Shown here piece after piece: positions 26,846 through 36,982 of a stretch of DNA of 64,000 nucleotides. The notes beneath the pieces were generated by a model. That model had not been told where the DNA came from and did not search any database. It was given only the letters and a program-made list of their open reading frames with translations. Position 1 is the first letter of the stretch. Every line of letters begins with the position of its first letter. This DNA comes from Aquibacillus salsiterrae (GTDB lineage Bacteria; Bacillota; Bacilli; Bacillales; Amphibacillaceae). The stretch covers positions 372,001-436,000 of the forward strand of contig NZ_JAMQKC010000002.1 in the NCBI RefSeq assembly GCF_028416595.1, written 5' to 3'. Position numbers and translations under genes: made by a program.

Positions 26846-27728
26846 TACATTACAGCGTCATGTTCGTGAGGGTTCTAGGAATATATGGCGAAATGGTTGG
26901 ATGACAGTCGCGTCAGTTGGTGCTGTGACAACAACCTTAGTTTTAGTAGGTGCATTCTTAGCACTTATGCTTAATTTGAGTAACATAGCAACAAATTTAG
27001 AAAAGGATGTCCAGATTAAGGCACTGATAGATTTAACTGCAGACCAAGCAGAAATTGATGCAGTAGGGGATGCCATTCAACGGATTCCTGAGGTTGCTAG
27101 TGTTACCTTCTCAAGTAAGGATGAAGAATTATCGAGTCTTATCGATAGTTTAGGAGAAGAAGGGAAAGTTTGGGAGATGTACGAACAGGACAACCCCTTA
27201 AACGACGTCTATATTGTTAAAACAACAGACCCTTTAGACACGATTTCCGTAGCAAAAAAGATAGCTTCGATTACGAATGTCGAAGAAATAACGTATGGAC
27301 AAGAGGTTGTACAAAACTTATTTAAATTTAACCAATATGCGCGGAACATTGGACTAGTTTTAATAGTTGGCTTAATTTTCACCGCAATCTTCCTAATTTC
27401 AAACACGATTAAAATTACAATCATCGCCCGTAGACGGGAAATTGGAATTATGAAGCTTGTCGGTGCAACAGATTCGTTCATTCGGTGGCCGTTCTTTATT
27501 GAAGGGCTATTGCTAGGTGTTTTAGGAAGTATTGTACCAATTCTGATTATAACTACAGGTTATTATTATTTGTCACATAGTGGTAATGCACTAACACAGT
27601 TCAGCTTCGTTGAATTATTGCCATTTAGTCCATTTGCTATCCAACTGTCTTTAGTCATTCTAGCCATTGGGGCAGGAATCGGTGTATGGGGAAGTGTGAT
27701 GAGTATCCGAAAATTCTTAAAGGTTTAA
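26835..27728 (+). CDS. ftsX: Cell-division ABC transporter permease FtsX
   Basis: 297 residues. Begins [20 protein letters not shown]. One membrane segment near residues 22-45, a large extracellular loop, then three segments in the C-terminal half, the FtsX topology. The long upstream in-frame extension lies inside ftsE and is not used: the ATG at 26835 follows GAGGTGA with good spacing. Confidence 0.95.
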   Translation: MRFSTLQRHVREGSRNIWRNGWMTVASVGAVTTTLVLVGAFLALMLNLSNIATNLEKDVQIKALIDLTADQAEIDAVGDAIQRIPEVASVTFSSKDEELSSLIDSLGEEGKVWEMYEQDNPLNDVYIVKTTDPLDTISVAKKIASITNVEEITYGQEVVQNLFKFNQYARNIGLVLIVGLIFTAIFLISNTIKITIIARRREIGIMKLVGATDSFIRWPFFIEGLLLGVLGSIVPILIITTGYYYLSHSGNALTQFSFVELLPFSPFAIQLSLVILAIGAGIGVWGSVMSIRKFLKV

Positions 27729-27786
27729 TTTTTGATACAACCAATAGGAAAATCGAAATTCAAAGTGGGGAAGGGGAAAGAAGCTG

Positions 27787-29085
27787 ATGAGGAAAGTGTT
27801 AGTTATTGCTGTTACTGTTTTACTTATCATAGCAGGAACGCCTGTTTCTAAAACGGTATTTGCAGAAGGGATATCAGACATCCAAAAGAAAATAAATGAA
27901 CTGAATAGACAGCAAAATAATATTAAAAAAGAAAGTGGAAATATAACGAATGAAGTAAAAAGTACCAATGGGAAAATTGAAGCTAATTTAGCAGAGCAAG
28001 ACGAGGTTACAGTACAAATTGCTGCCATCGATAAAAACCTTCAGGAAACACTTGAAAAATTAAAAGCAAAAGAAGAAGAAATTGCTAAAACCAATCAACA
28101 AATCAACCAAACAGAAGCAGATATTAAACAACTAAAAGCAGATATTGTTGTATTAATTGATCGAATTGAAACAAGGGAAGAACTACTGAAGAATCGCTTA
28201 CGCACTTTACAACAAACAGGTGGGGACGTTACTTATTTAGAAGTTATTATGGGCGCACAAAACTTTAGTGACTTTTTAAATCGTGCTACTGCCGTGAATA
28301 AAATTATGGGACAAGACAAGAAAATCATGGATACCCATTTAGCTGAGCAACAACAACTAGAAGATAAACAAGTAGATCTCGAAGATAAAAAGAAGAGTCT
28401 AGACGAGAAAAAAGCTGATCAAGTAACACAAAAAGAAGAGTTAGAGACTTTGAAGGCACAGCTTGATAAACAAATGAACGAAAAAGAAGTATTAATGGAA
28501 CAGTTAAAAGAAGAGCAGAAAGAACTAGAGAATTATCAAATTAGCCTTCAAGACGAACAACGAATCTTACGTCAACAAGAAGAAGCAGTAAGCCGAGCTA
28601 TTGAAGAAGCTAACAGGAAAAAAGAACAGTTACAACAGCTTTCCAAGTCAAATGGTGATAAGCCAAAAGAAAGTGACGGGACTTTTGTTTGGCCAACAGA
28701 AGGAACTATTACATCAGGGTATGGTCCTCGTTGGGGAAGCTTTCACCCTGCACTAGACATTGCGAACAAGACAGGAACCTCTGTAAAAGCTATGGCTGAT
28801 GGGATTGTCATCTCAACGAATACTCCATGGGACGGACAAATGAACGGCTATGGAAATGTTATTCTTATCGCACATTCTGTGAATGGAACAGTGTACACAA
28901 CATTGTATGCTCATTTAGATAGTATGTCTGTTACTGCTGGACAGTCAGTGAGTAAAGGTCAAACCATTGGAAAAATGGGTAGTACAGGAAACGTAACTGG
29001 ACCACACCTCCATTTTGAGGTTCATAAGGGTGGATGGAATGCAGCAAAAAGTAATGCAGTTAACCCGATGAATATGTTACCATAA
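27787..29085 (+). CDS. M23 metallopeptidase with coiled coil, candidate FtsEX-activated hydrolase
   Basis: 432 residues. Signal peptide (residues 1-26, VLLIIAGTPVSKTVFA), a long coiled coil (about 30-290, CwlO/PcsB/EnvC-like) and a C-terminal LytM (M23) domain with ALDIANKTG, TLYAHLDSM and HLHFEV zinc/catalytic elements. The only sequence difference from textbook LytM is ALDI for the GxDI segment; the Asp ligand is kept. Immediately downstream of ftsEX, it is the likely hydrolase whose coiled coil contacts FtsX. B. subtilis uses CwlO encoded elsewhere. Confidence 0.9.
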   Translation: MRKVLVIAVTVLLIIAGTPVSKTVFAEGISDIQKKINELNRQQNNIKKESGNITNEVKSTNGKIEANLAEQDEVTVQIAAIDKNLQETLEKLKAKEEEIAKTNQQINQTEADIKQLKADIVVLIDRIETREELLKNRLRTLQQTGGDVTYLEVIMGAQNFSDFLNRATAVNKIMGQDKKIMDTHLAEQQQLEDKQVDLEDKKKSLDEKKADQVTQKEELETLKAQLDKQMNEKEVLMEQLKEEQKELENYQISLQDEQRILRQQEEAVSRAIEEANRKKEQLQQLSKSNGDKPKESDGTFVWPTEGTITSGYGPRWGSFHPALDIANKTGTSVKAMADGIVISTNTPWDGQMNGYGNVILIAHSVNGTVYTTLYAHLDSMSVTAGQSVSKGQTIGKMGSTGNVTGPHLHFEVHKGGWNAAKSNAVNPMNMLP

Positions 29086-29172
29086 ATAAAGACGAACCAC
29101 TTATTGCTTTTTCACAGAAAACCATATTTATAGACATGTTTGGTTCACGTGTGGCATAAACTAAATTTAGAC

Positions 29173-29208
29173 AAAAGGCATCGCAGGATTGGTTGTGATG
29201 CCTTTTGT
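29173..29208 (+). terminator. Terminator after the M23 peptidase gene
   Basis: AAAAGGCATC (29173-29182) pairs with GATGCCTTTT (29197-29206). Confidence 0.8.
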
Positions 29209-29263
29209 GCCATACATAGAGAATGCATCAAGAGGGATCAAATCTTATCGAGGTGAATAAACG

Positions 29264-30748
29264 TTGAATTTTAAAAAGAGTTATATCGTAGTATTAATGG
29301 TTGCTGCATTACTATTAGGTGCTGTAGGGTCATACGTTGGTGTTAAACTTGCACAACCAAAAATTTCTTCGAATGGGTCCAACGCTGAAAAATTTATTGA
29401 TTTAAGTCCTGATCAACAAGAGAAGCTTTTAAAAAGTGAAACCGGGACGGCAAGTATGGCCAAGGTCATGCAAGCCTACAGTTTAATTCAAGAAAGTTAC
29501 CTTGAAAAGGTTGATGACCAGCAATTAATTGAAGGTGCCATTCAAGGGATGCTTGATTCTTTAGGTGACCCATATAGTGTATATATGGATAAAGAAACTG
29601 TCCAAGAATTTAATCATCAAATTGAATCCTCATTTGAGGGGATTGGTGCGGAAGTAAGTATGGTAGAGGATAAAGTGACAATTATTGCACCAATTAAAGA
29701 CTCCCCTGCTGAAGAGGCGGGTTTGAAACCAAATGATCAAATTTTAAAAGTTGATAACGAGAGTGTTGAGGGACTTGATTTGTTCGAGGCAGTTTCAAAA
29801 ATTCGTGGTGAACAAGGAACTGAAGTCACATTGGAAATTAACAGACCAGGGGTGGAAGACCCATTGTTAGTCACATTAGTTCGCGATGATATTCCACTTG
29901 AGACAGTTTATAGTGAAACGAAAGAAGTCAATGGTAAAAAAGCAGGTTTAATTGAAATCACTTCCTTCTCAGAGAACACAGCAGATCGATTTAAAGAGGA
30001 ATTAACAAAGCTAGAAGAGGAAGGTATTGAAGGGTTAGTGATTGATGTTCGCGGAAATCCTGGTGGGTTACTACCGTCTGTTGAGTCTATCCTGAAAAAC
30101 TTTATTCCAAGTGATAAGCCGTATGTTCAAATCGAGGACCGTGATGGGAAAAAGTCCCGGTATTTCTCTGAGCTAGAAGAACCGAAAGAATATCCGGTTA
30201 GCGTGTTGATTGACGAAGGTAGTGCGTCAGCGTCAGAAATTTTAGCAGTATCGATGAAAGAGGCTGGCGGCTACGAGATTGTAGGTACGAAAAGCTTTGG
30301 AAAAGGTACAGTACAACAAACAGTCCCAATGGGGGATGGAAGTACGATTAAGTTAACCTTATTTAAGTGGTTATCACCTGAAGGTAATTGGATTCACAAA
30401 AAAGGTGTAAAGCCAACAATTGAAGTGAAACAACCAGACTATTTCTATACAAGTCCAATTCAATTAAAGGATGAAGAAACGCTTTCCTCTAACCAGAGCA
30501 GTGATAAAATAAAAAATGCTCAGATTATGTTGAAAGGCCTTGGTTATGATCCGCAACGTGAAGATGGCTTCTTTAGTGAATCGACTACACGTGCTGTTAA
30601 GCTGTTCCAGGCAGATGAGGGAATTGAGGTAACTGGTGAGATAAATACCCAAACAGCAGAACGTCTTCAAACGAACATTATTGAAAAAATTAGAAGCGGT
30701 GAAAACGATAAGCAAGAAGAAAAAGCGCTTGAAGTTTTATTTGAATAA
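29264..30748 (+). CDS. ctpB: Carboxy-terminal processing protease CtpB (S41)
   Basis: 494 residues. N-terminal signal/anchor (residues about 6-26), PDZ domain (about 110-190, SFEGIGAEVSMVEDKVTII), S41 catalytic core with the serine in GSASASEILA and Lys in GTKSFGKGTVQQ, and a C-terminal peptidoglycan-binding domain (about 420-475). In B. subtilis CtpB cleaves SpoIVFA in sporulation, which supports a spore former. TTG start with GAGGTG 8 bases upstream. A terminator follows. Confidence 0.93.
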   Translation: MNFKKSYIVVLMVAALLLGAVGSYVGVKLAQPKISSNGSNAEKFIDLSPDQQEKLLKSETGTASMAKVMQAYSLIQESYLEKVDDQQLIEGAIQGMLDSLGDPYSVYMDKETVQEFNHQIESSFEGIGAEVSMVEDKVTIIAPIKDSPAEEAGLKPNDQILKVDNESVEGLDLFEAVSKIRGEQGTEVTLEINRPGVEDPLLVTLVRDDIPLETVYSETKEVNGKKAGLIEITSFSENTADRFKEELTKLEEEGIEGLVIDVRGNPGGLLPSVESILKNFIPSDKPYVQIEDRDGKKSRYFSELEEPKEYPVSVLIDEGSASASEILAVSMKEAGGYEIVGTKSFGKGTVQQTVPMGDGSTIKLTLFKWLSPEGNWIHKKGVKPTIEVKQPDYFYTSPIQLKDEETLSSNQSSDKIKNAQIMLKGLGYDPQREDGFFSESTTRAVKLFQADEGIEVTGEINTQTAERLQTNIIEKIRSGENDKQEEKALEVLFE

Positions 30749-30766
30749 TCGAAAGCTAATTCATGT

Positions 30767-30798
30767 AAGGGCCTAGTTATCTATACTAGGTCCTTTTC
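30767..30798 (+). terminator. Terminator after ctpB
   Basis: AAGGGCCTAG (30767-30776) pairs with CTAGGTCCTT (30786-30795), then T-rich. The remaining ~250 bases to minJ hold no gene; a plausible promoter region only. Confidence 0.8.
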
Positions 30799-31051
30799 GT
30801 TATGTTCCAAGCCCACCGGTTGCGTGTAGCCCGGTTCATTCAGTAGTGCCTGCTTTTAATCTATGGCTAAAAGTATTTATAATTTATGTGTGTGCCACAA
30901 AAAAACCTTCAAGGTCAAGTCCCCAAAAAAATCCAGTTATTTTTTTACGAAGAAGTGTATCTTGTTTAAGCAAGTTTTTGTTATTATTGATACAATAGAG
31001 ACAAGTGTATCTATCATGAGTTAACGAGGTTGTTGTGGAAGGGGTCTAACG

Positions 31052-32260
31052 ATGGAAGCTTGGTTACTAGAAATCGCAAAAGGAATCGGGAAATTTTTTC
31101 TACACCCTTTAGTATATTGGTTTTTGATTGTAACTTTTCTTGCTACATATGCGAGAATTAAGCGTGAAAGACGATCGTTTGGTTCGAAAGTATATCCTTT
31201 CTTTGCGGAAGCAAGTCAAACATTGGTCCTCTCACTATGTGCTGGAGTTGTATTATCTTTACTAGCAATTGGGCTTGGGGTAGTTTTCAGTTTTCCTGTA
31301 CTACTACTAATGACTGTAATAACTGTGCTCGTAACAGTGACAGGTCGGTTTTCCTGGTTATCGGCTGCTTATACTATGGGTTTTACGTACCTACTTTTAT
31401 TTTTACTACCAACATTACCAGCAGGCACGCTTCCTACTGGCTGGCAAGAAGCATTTAAACGCGTCAATGTTATCAGTTTTACCGGTATATTAGGACTGCT
31501 CATCATTATTGAAGCAATTTTAATGCTCCAATTAAAACGAAGAAATACTTTTCCCGAATTGGTAAAAGGCAGCCGCGGAAAATGGATTGGCCAACATCGG
31601 ATCAAGAAAATCGCCATGATTCCTTTTTTTACATTAATCCCAGTTGGTGGAATCGTGCCATTTGCAAGCTGGTGGCCCATCTTTCCTGTTGGAGGGGAGA
31701 GCTTCGGTATTTTGCTTCTGCCGATTTTAATTGGTTTTGAGCATGTTTCCAAGGGAACAGCCCCATTGAAAGCAAGTCGCCGGTTAGGACAATCCTTACT
31801 TATTTTAGGATTTCTGACGACTGGCATTGCTATGGCAGGCTACTATTTCCCGATTTTAACGTTAGTAAGTGTTGCTGTTGCGATTATTGGTAGGGAAATG
31901 ATATCCTATCAATTCAAATGGAAGGATGGACAAAAACAACCATTCTTTAGTCCAGATGAAGCCGGATTACTCGTGTTAGATGTTATGTCGGGTACACCTG
32001 GGGAGCGACTAGGTTTAATGCCTGGGGAACGTATTATCAAAGCAAATGGTCAAGTGGTTATTAATGAACAACAGTTTTATGAAGCACTGCAAATTAATAG
32101 TACCTATTGTAAATTGGATATTCGTGATGAGCGCGGGGAACTACGATTTGCTCAACGTGCACTATATCAAGGGGAACACCATGAACTTGGCATTATCTTT
32201 GTCGAAGCAAACTATTTCAAAAAAAATCATATAAGTAAAGGTAGAAAAAAAGCAGAATAA
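31052..32260 (+). CDS. minJ: Cell-division topological protein MinJ
   Basis: 402 residues; B. subtilis MinJ is about 397. Six to eight hydrophobic segments occupy residues about 15-290, followed by a cytoplasmic PDZ domain (DEAGLLVLDVMSGTPGERLG, GERIIKANGQVV). MinJ bridges DivIVA and MinCD at division sites. Position after ctpB matches B. subtilis. Confidence 0.9.
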   Translation: MEAWLLEIAKGIGKFFLHPLVYWFLIVTFLATYARIKRERRSFGSKVYPFFAEASQTLVLSLCAGVVLSLLAIGLGVVFSFPVLLLMTVITVLVTVTGRFSWLSAAYTMGFTYLLLFLLPTLPAGTLPTGWQEAFKRVNVISFTGILGLLIIIEAILMLQLKRRNTFPELVKGSRGKWIGQHRIKKIAMIPFFTLIPVGGIVPFASWWPIFPVGGESFGILLLPILIGFEHVSKGTAPLKASRRLGQSLLILGFLTTGIAMAGYYFPILTLVSVAVAIIGREMISYQFKWKDGQKQPFFSPDEAGLLVLDVMSGTPGERLGLMPGERIIKANGQVVINEQQFYEALQINSTYCKLDIRDERGELRFAQRALYQGEHHELGIIFVEANYFKKNHISKGRKKAE

Positions 32261-32266
32261 AAACAA

Positions 32267-32324
32267 AAGCATGGAAGCTTGACGTGGCTGTCGCTGAATG
32301 CTATCCATGCTTGGATTTTTTCTT
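32267..32324 (+). terminator. Terminator after minJ
   Basis: AAGCATGGA (32267-32275) pairs with TCCATGCTT (32304-32312) across a long loop, followed by T6. The convergent small gene ends at 32326. Confidence 0.7.
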
Positions 32325-32325
32325 A

Positions 32326-32565
32326 TTAAGCTTTTATTTTGAATAGTTCTCTAATTTCTTTTTCGCTCAATCCAGGTAGCATCCTTAAAAATACCCTAAC
32401 GATATAGGTTTCTGTTCCCCGGACTTGTCCACGCCAGCTGTTTATCGCCGGGTTATAGCTTGAACCATAAACCCTACCTTTTTGACAGTAGTCGTATCCT
32501 CGTTTGAAAAATCGCTCTCCAGTTATTCGGATGATGTCGTGTTTATCTAAGAAAAAGGTTCGCAC
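32326..32565 (-). CDS. Small protein resembling the start of SWIM-type zinc-finger proteins
   Basis: 79 residues. The segment ERFFKRGYDYCQKGRVYG and WRGQVRGTETYIVRVFLR resembles the region that precedes the SWIM zinc finger in larger Bacillus proteins. The CxC...CxH ligands are absent, so it is either a fragment or a short stand-alone relative. GTG start with AAGGGAT upstream on the minus strand. Function unknown. Confidence 0.55.
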   Translation of the reverse strand: MRTFFLDKHDIIRITGERFFKRGYDYCQKGRVYGSSYNPAINSWRGQVRGTETYIVRVFLRMLPGLSEKEIRELFKIKA

Positions 32566-32774
32566 CTTGGATCCCTTCCTTCTAATCTATCGCAAAGTAG
32601 TTCTATTTCTATCTATCAAATTAGCCTATCGTCCTTTTATTATAGCAAAAATCAGCTAGACTAAGTTGCGCCGTAACCTGGAAATATAAGGGGATAGCCT
32701 GTTGACTTTCTACTTCGAATCATGCTATCTTCAACTATTAGATAGTATACAATATTGACAGGTCCGGGATAAAA

Positions 32775-33051
32775 GGCGTCTTGTATCAGGCTTGTCGGGG
32801 GTGACCAAGGTGCCTGCGCTTTTCTAGCCCCTCGGGGTCATAAGCCAATCCCTTCTGTGGCAAAGACCGCCACGTCAGGGTTTGTCTTATGCCTGTCGGG
32901 GCTGACCAAGGCGCCTGCGCTTTTCTATTGTCTAGCTCCGGGCACCTACCCCCTCGAGGTCTTAAGCAAAAAATCTTTGTGGCAAAGAGCGCCACATAGA
33001 TTTTCTGCTTAAGCTTGTCGGGGGTGACCAAGGTGCCCTGCGCTTTTCTTG
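32775..33051. repeat. MITE-like dispersed repeat, two overlapping or degenerate copies
   Basis: Two CCTCGNGGTC(A/T)TAAG blocks (about 32829 and 32952), each with GTGGCAAAGANCGCCAC hairpins and a GTCGGGG(C/G)TGACCAAGG(C/T)GCC end, closing with GCGCTTTTCTT at 33041-33050. The second copy has the ACATAGATTTTCTGCTTAAGC variant also seen at 24150. It fills much of the 519-base gap before prfC; the rest (32566-32774) shows no gene. Confidence 0.8.
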
Positions 33052-33084
33052 TGTAAGACTAATTTAATTAGGTAGGGATTATTG

Positions 33085-34677
33085 ATGAAAATAAACGATG
33101 AAGTTAGTAAGAGAAAGACATTTGCTATTATCTCTCACCCGGATGCGGGTAAAACAACTTTAACTGAGAAGCTATTATTGTTTGGTAATTTAATCCGTTC
33201 AGCTGGAACGGTCAAAGGGAAGAAATCGGGTAAGTTTGCTACGTCAGACTGGATGGAAATCGAGAAACAACGTGGGATCTCTGTTACTTCCTCAGTGATG
33301 AACTTTCCTTATAAAGACTATCAAGTAAATATATTAGATACGCCAGGACACGAAGACTTTAGTGAGGATACGTACCGAACCCTAACTGCTGTTGACAGTG
33401 TGGTCATGATTATTGATGCGACCAAAGGGATTGAGGCACAAACATTAAAGCTTTTTAAAGTATGCCGAATGCGTGGAATTCCTATCTTCACATTTATTAA
33501 TAAACTTGACCGAGAAGGTAGGGAGCCGTTAGAGCTGCTTGAAGAAATTGAACAAGTATTAAACATTCAGACGTACCCAATGAATTGGCCAGTCGGAATG
33601 GGAAAGCGTTTCTTAGGCATTTTTGACCGTTATAATAAACAATTTGTCCGTTATAATGGAAACGAAGAGGAAACGTATATTCCTTATGCTGACCTAGACA
33701 ATCCAGCCTATCAAAGTTTAGTTACCGATCCCACGTACAAAGAAACCGAGGATGAATTACTTTTGTTAGATGAAGCTGGAGATAATTATTCCCTCGAAGC
33801 AATTCTTAAGGGAGAGCAAACACCAGTATTCTTCGGGAGTGCGCTAGCGCCATTTGGCGTTCAAACCTTTTTTGATACGTTTATTGAGATGGCTCCAAAT
33901 CCAACTCCAAGAAAAACAACAGAAGGGATAACAAGTCCTGACAACCCTGAATTTTCTGGATTCATTTTCAAAATTCAAGCTAATATGAATCCAGCCCATC
34001 GCGACAGAATTGCATTTTTACGTGTTTGTTCTGGAAAATTTGAACGCGGGATGAGTGTTAAGTTGGCCCGAACAGATAAAGTGATTAAACTATCACAATC
34101 CCAACAGTTTGTTGCTTCAGCAAGGGATACGGTTGAGGAAGCGTATGCTGGCGATATTATTGGTATCTATGATCCGAATATATATAGAATTGGAGATACG
34201 TTAATCGAAGGTAAGGAACATTATGAGTATGACGAGTTGCCGCAATTTCCACCGGAACTATTTAAGAAAGTAACAGCGAAAAACGTCATGAAAGGAAAGC
34301 AATTTAAAAAAGGCTTGGAACAGCTTGTCCAAGAAGGTGCGATTCAGTTGTTTAAAAGTCATCGAACAGATTCTTATATTATTGGTGCGGTTGGGGAGCT
34401 TCAGTATGAAGTATTCGAATACCGGATGAAAAACGAATACAATGTAGAGATTTTACTAGAGTCGATTGGGGAGCGAATACCACGTTGGTTAAAAACAGAC
34501 CAAGTTGATGAATCCCTATTTGATGACCGCAATTTACTTGTGAAAGACCGTGAAGGAAATTATCTTTGCTTGTTTAAGAATGATTTTGCACTTCGTTGGT
34601 TTGAGGATAAACATCCAAAGATAGAGCTTATTGATTTGTTCGAAGTAAATCAATACGACCAAAGCTATGTTAATTAA
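33085..34677 (+). CDS. prfC: Peptide chain release factor 3
   Basis: 530 residues. GTPase motifs [13 protein letters not shown] (G1), [12 protein letters not shown] (G3), NKLDREGR (G4), plus the switch region [14 protein letters not shown]3 recycles RF1/RF2 from terminated ribosomes. As far as I know B. subtilis 168 lacks prfC, so it is an accessory gene in this group. ATG at 33085 rather than TTG at 33082; AGGTAGGG is upstream. Bounded by a repeat on the left and a strong terminator on the right, so it is a separate unit. Confidence 0.95.
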   Translation: MKINDEVSKRKTFAIISHPDAGKTTLTEKLLLFGNLIRSAGTVKGKKSGKFATSDWMEIEKQRGISVTSSVMNFPYKDYQVNILDTPGHEDFSEDTYRTLTAVDSVVMIIDATKGIEAQTLKLFKVCRMRGIPIFTFINKLDREGREPLELLEEIEQVLNIQTYPMNWPVGMGKRFLGIFDRYNKQFVRYNGNEEETYIPYADLDNPAYQSLVTDPTYKETEDELLLLDEAGDNYSLEAILKGEQTPVFFGSALAPFGVQTFFDTFIEMAPNPTPRKTTEGITSPDNPEFSGFIFKIQANMNPAHRDRIAFLRVCSGKFERGMSVKLARTDKVIKLSQSQQFVASARDTVEEAYAGDIIGIYDPNIYRIGDTLIEGKEHYEYDELPQFPPELFKKVTAKNVMKGKQFKKGLEQLVQEGAIQLFKSHRTDSYIIGAVGELQYEVFEYRMKNEYNVEILLESIGERIPRWLKTDQVDESLFDDRNLLVKDREGNYLCLFKNDFALRWFEDKHPKIELIDLFEVNQYDQSYVN

Positions 34678-34679
34678 AA

Positions 34680-34713
34680 GGAAAAGCGCCTAGTAACGGC
34701 GCTTTTCCTTTTC
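34680..34713 (+). terminator. Terminator after prfC
   Basis: GGAAAAGCGCC (34680-34690) pairs perfectly with GGCGCTTTTCC (34698-34708), then T. Confidence 0.9.
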
Positions 34714-34916
34714 CATATCAGTCCCTTCCGCTTAGTGACGATTAACTACAACCTTTGAGCCAAAATGCTATTTCGTTTGAAAACAGTGCATACCGTGTTA
34801 TCTTATAGGTGAGAATTGTCGTTTTGTAACAAAAGTGTAGATGCAGAGTAGACGTGGATCACCTTACACGTTATCGACATCAAGCGATTTTATAATTCCC
34901 TAGATAACCAAAAAAA

Positions 34917-34930
34917 CGAATGTTCGTTCG
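34917..34930 (+). promoter_or_regulatory. LexA (SOS) box before uvrB
   Basis: CGAATGTTCGTTCG matches the Gram-positive LexA/DinR consensus CGAACRNRYGTTYG at about 12 of 14 positions. It lies 21 bases before TATAAT (34951-34956). uvrB is a classic SOS gene. Confidence 0.75.
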
Positions 34931-34993
34931 TGTTTCTTTAGGCAATAGTGTATAATAGGATTACTTAAAAAGGTGAACGGAGGTTAAGGTAAC

Positions 34994-36976
34994 GTGGAAA
35001 ATAAATTTGAACTTGTCTCTAAATACAAACCAGACGGCGACCAGCCAAAAGCAATCAAAGAGCTTGTTGCGGGGGTAAATAAAGGGACAAGAAACCAAAC
35101 ACTACTTGGAGCAACAGGAACAGGGAAAACCTTTACGATATCAAACGTTGTCAAAGAAATAAACAAGCCAACGCTAGTAATAGCGCATAATAAAACGCTA
35201 GCTGGCCAATTATACAGTGAGTTTAAAGAGTTTTTTCCGAACAATGCTGTTGAATATTTTGTTAGTTACTATGACTACTATCAACCAGAAGCTTACGTCC
35301 CTTCAACTGATACGTTCATTGAAAAGGATGCAAGTATTAATGATGAAATAGATAAGCTTCGCCACTCGGCTACGTCATCTCTTTTCGAACGAAGAGATGT
35401 ATTAATTGTCGCTAGTGTGTCTTGTATATACGGGTTAGGTTCGCCAGAGGAATATCGGAATCAAGTGGTGTCGATTCGAACAGGTATGGAAAAGGATCGT
35501 GATGAGCTATTGCGTAATCTCGTTGATATTCAATATGCAAGAAATGATATTGATTTCCAACGTGGTACATTTCGTGTTCGAGGTGACTCGGTCGAAATTA
35601 TTCCAGCATCCCGCGAGGAACACTGTGTTCGCGTGGAATTTTTTGGTGATGAAATTGATCGGATTAGGGAAGTTGATGCCTTAACCGGTGAAATTATTGG
35701 TGATAGGGACCACATAGCGATTTTCCCAGCATCCCACTTCGTAACAGGAGAAGAAAAATTGAAGATTGCGATTAAAAATATTGAACAAGAATTACAAGAA
35801 CGCCTAAAAGAATTACGCGCACAAAATAAATTGTTAGAAGCACAACGAATCGAACAACGGACGAACTACGACTTAGAGATGATGAATGAAATGGGCTTCT
35901 GTTCCGGAATTGAGAATTATTCCAGACATTTAACATTACGCCCTGCTGGTTCAACACCATATACATTGCTTGACTATTTTCCAGATGACTTCATGATTGT
36001 TGTTGATGAGTCACACGTTACATTACCACAAATTCGAGGTATGTTTAATGGAGACCAAGCTCGCAAGCAAGTATTAGTCGACCACGGATTCCGGCTCCCG
36101 TCGGCAATGGACAATCGTCCGCTTACCTTTAAAGAATTTGAACAAAAAGCTAGTCAAATGATTTTCGTTTCTGCTACACCTGGACCATATGAATTAGAGC
36201 ATACACCGTATATGACGGAGCAAATTATTCGTCCGACAGGATTGCTTGACCCAGAAGTTTCCATCCGACCAATTGAAGGACAGATTGATGATTTAATCGG
36301 TGAAATTAATAAGCGAGTAGACCGTAATGAACGGGTGCTTGTCACGACATTAACGAAGAAAATGTCAGAAGATTTGACTGATTATTTGAAGGAAATTGGG
36401 ATTAAAGTCGCCTATTTACATTCAGAAATAAAAACATTGGAGCGAATTGAAATCATTCGAGACTTACGTGTAGGTAAATATGATGTACTAGTTGGGATTA
36501 ACTTGTTAAGAGAAGGTCTAGATATTCCAGAAGTATCGCTCGTTACTATTCTTGATGCTGACAAAGAAGGATTTTTACGTTCGGAACGTTCATTAATCCA
36601 AACGATGGGACGAGCAGCACGTAATCAACATGGTCAAGTTATTATGTATGCTGACAAAATAACGGATTCCATGCAAAAGGCAATTGATGAAACGACTCGC
36701 CGTCGCGAAAAACAGCAGGCATATAATGAAGTGCACGGAATAACACCTCAGACAATCCGTAAAGAGGTTCGCGACGTCATTCGAGCAACAGTCGCTACCG
36801 AGGATACAGGGGAGAAGAAGAAGGAAACACCAAAGCTTGCCAATATGTCAAAAAAAGAAAAAGACAAGTTAATCGAACAAATGGAAAAAGAAATGAAGCA
36901 AGCAGCCAAGGAGTTAAACTTCGAACGTGCAGCAGAGCTTCGTGATCTAGTTCTAGAACTAAAGGCGGGAGGGTGA
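34994..36976 (+). CDS. uvrB: Excinuclease ABC subunit B
   Basis: 660 residues, the B. subtilis length. Walker A GATGTGKT, the beta-hairpin region [12 protein letters not shown], the DEAD-like motif VVDESHVT, helicase motif GRAARN and the C-terminal UVR motif ([20 protein letters not shown]). Loads with UvrA at lesions. GTG start with GGAGG 10 bases upstream. uvrA follows after 6 bases. Confidence 0.98.
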   Translation: MENKFELVSKYKPDGDQPKAIKELVAGVNKGTRNQTLLGATGTGKTFTISNVVKEINKPTLVIAHNKTLAGQLYSEFKEFFPNNAVEYFVSYYDYYQPEAYVPSTDTFIEKDASINDEIDKLRHSATSSLFERRDVLIVASVSCIYGLGSPEEYRNQVVSIRTGMEKDRDELLRNLVDIQYARNDIDFQRGTFRVRGDSVEIIPASREEHCVRVEFFGDEIDRIREVDALTGEIIGDRDHIAIFPASHFVTGEEKLKIAIKNIEQELQERLKELRAQNKLLEAQRIEQRTNYDLEMMNEMGFCSGIENYSRHLTLRPAGSTPYTLLDYFPDDFMIVVDESHVTLPQIRGMFNGDQARKQVLVDHGFRLPSAMDNRPLTFKEFEQKASQMIFVSATPGPYELEHTPYMTEQIIRPTGLLDPEVSIRPIEGQIDDLIGEINKRVDRNERVLVTTLTKKMSEDLTDYLKEIGIKVAYLHSEIKTLERIEIIRDLRVGKYDVLVGINLLREGLDIPEVSLVTILDADKEGFLRSERSLIQTMGRAARNQHGQVIMYADKITDSMQKAIDETTRRREKQQAYNEVHGITPQTIRKEVRDVIRATVATEDTGEKKKETPKLANMSKKEKDKLIEQMEKEMKQAAKELNFERAAELRDLVLELKAGG

Positions 36977-36982
36977 CCATAG

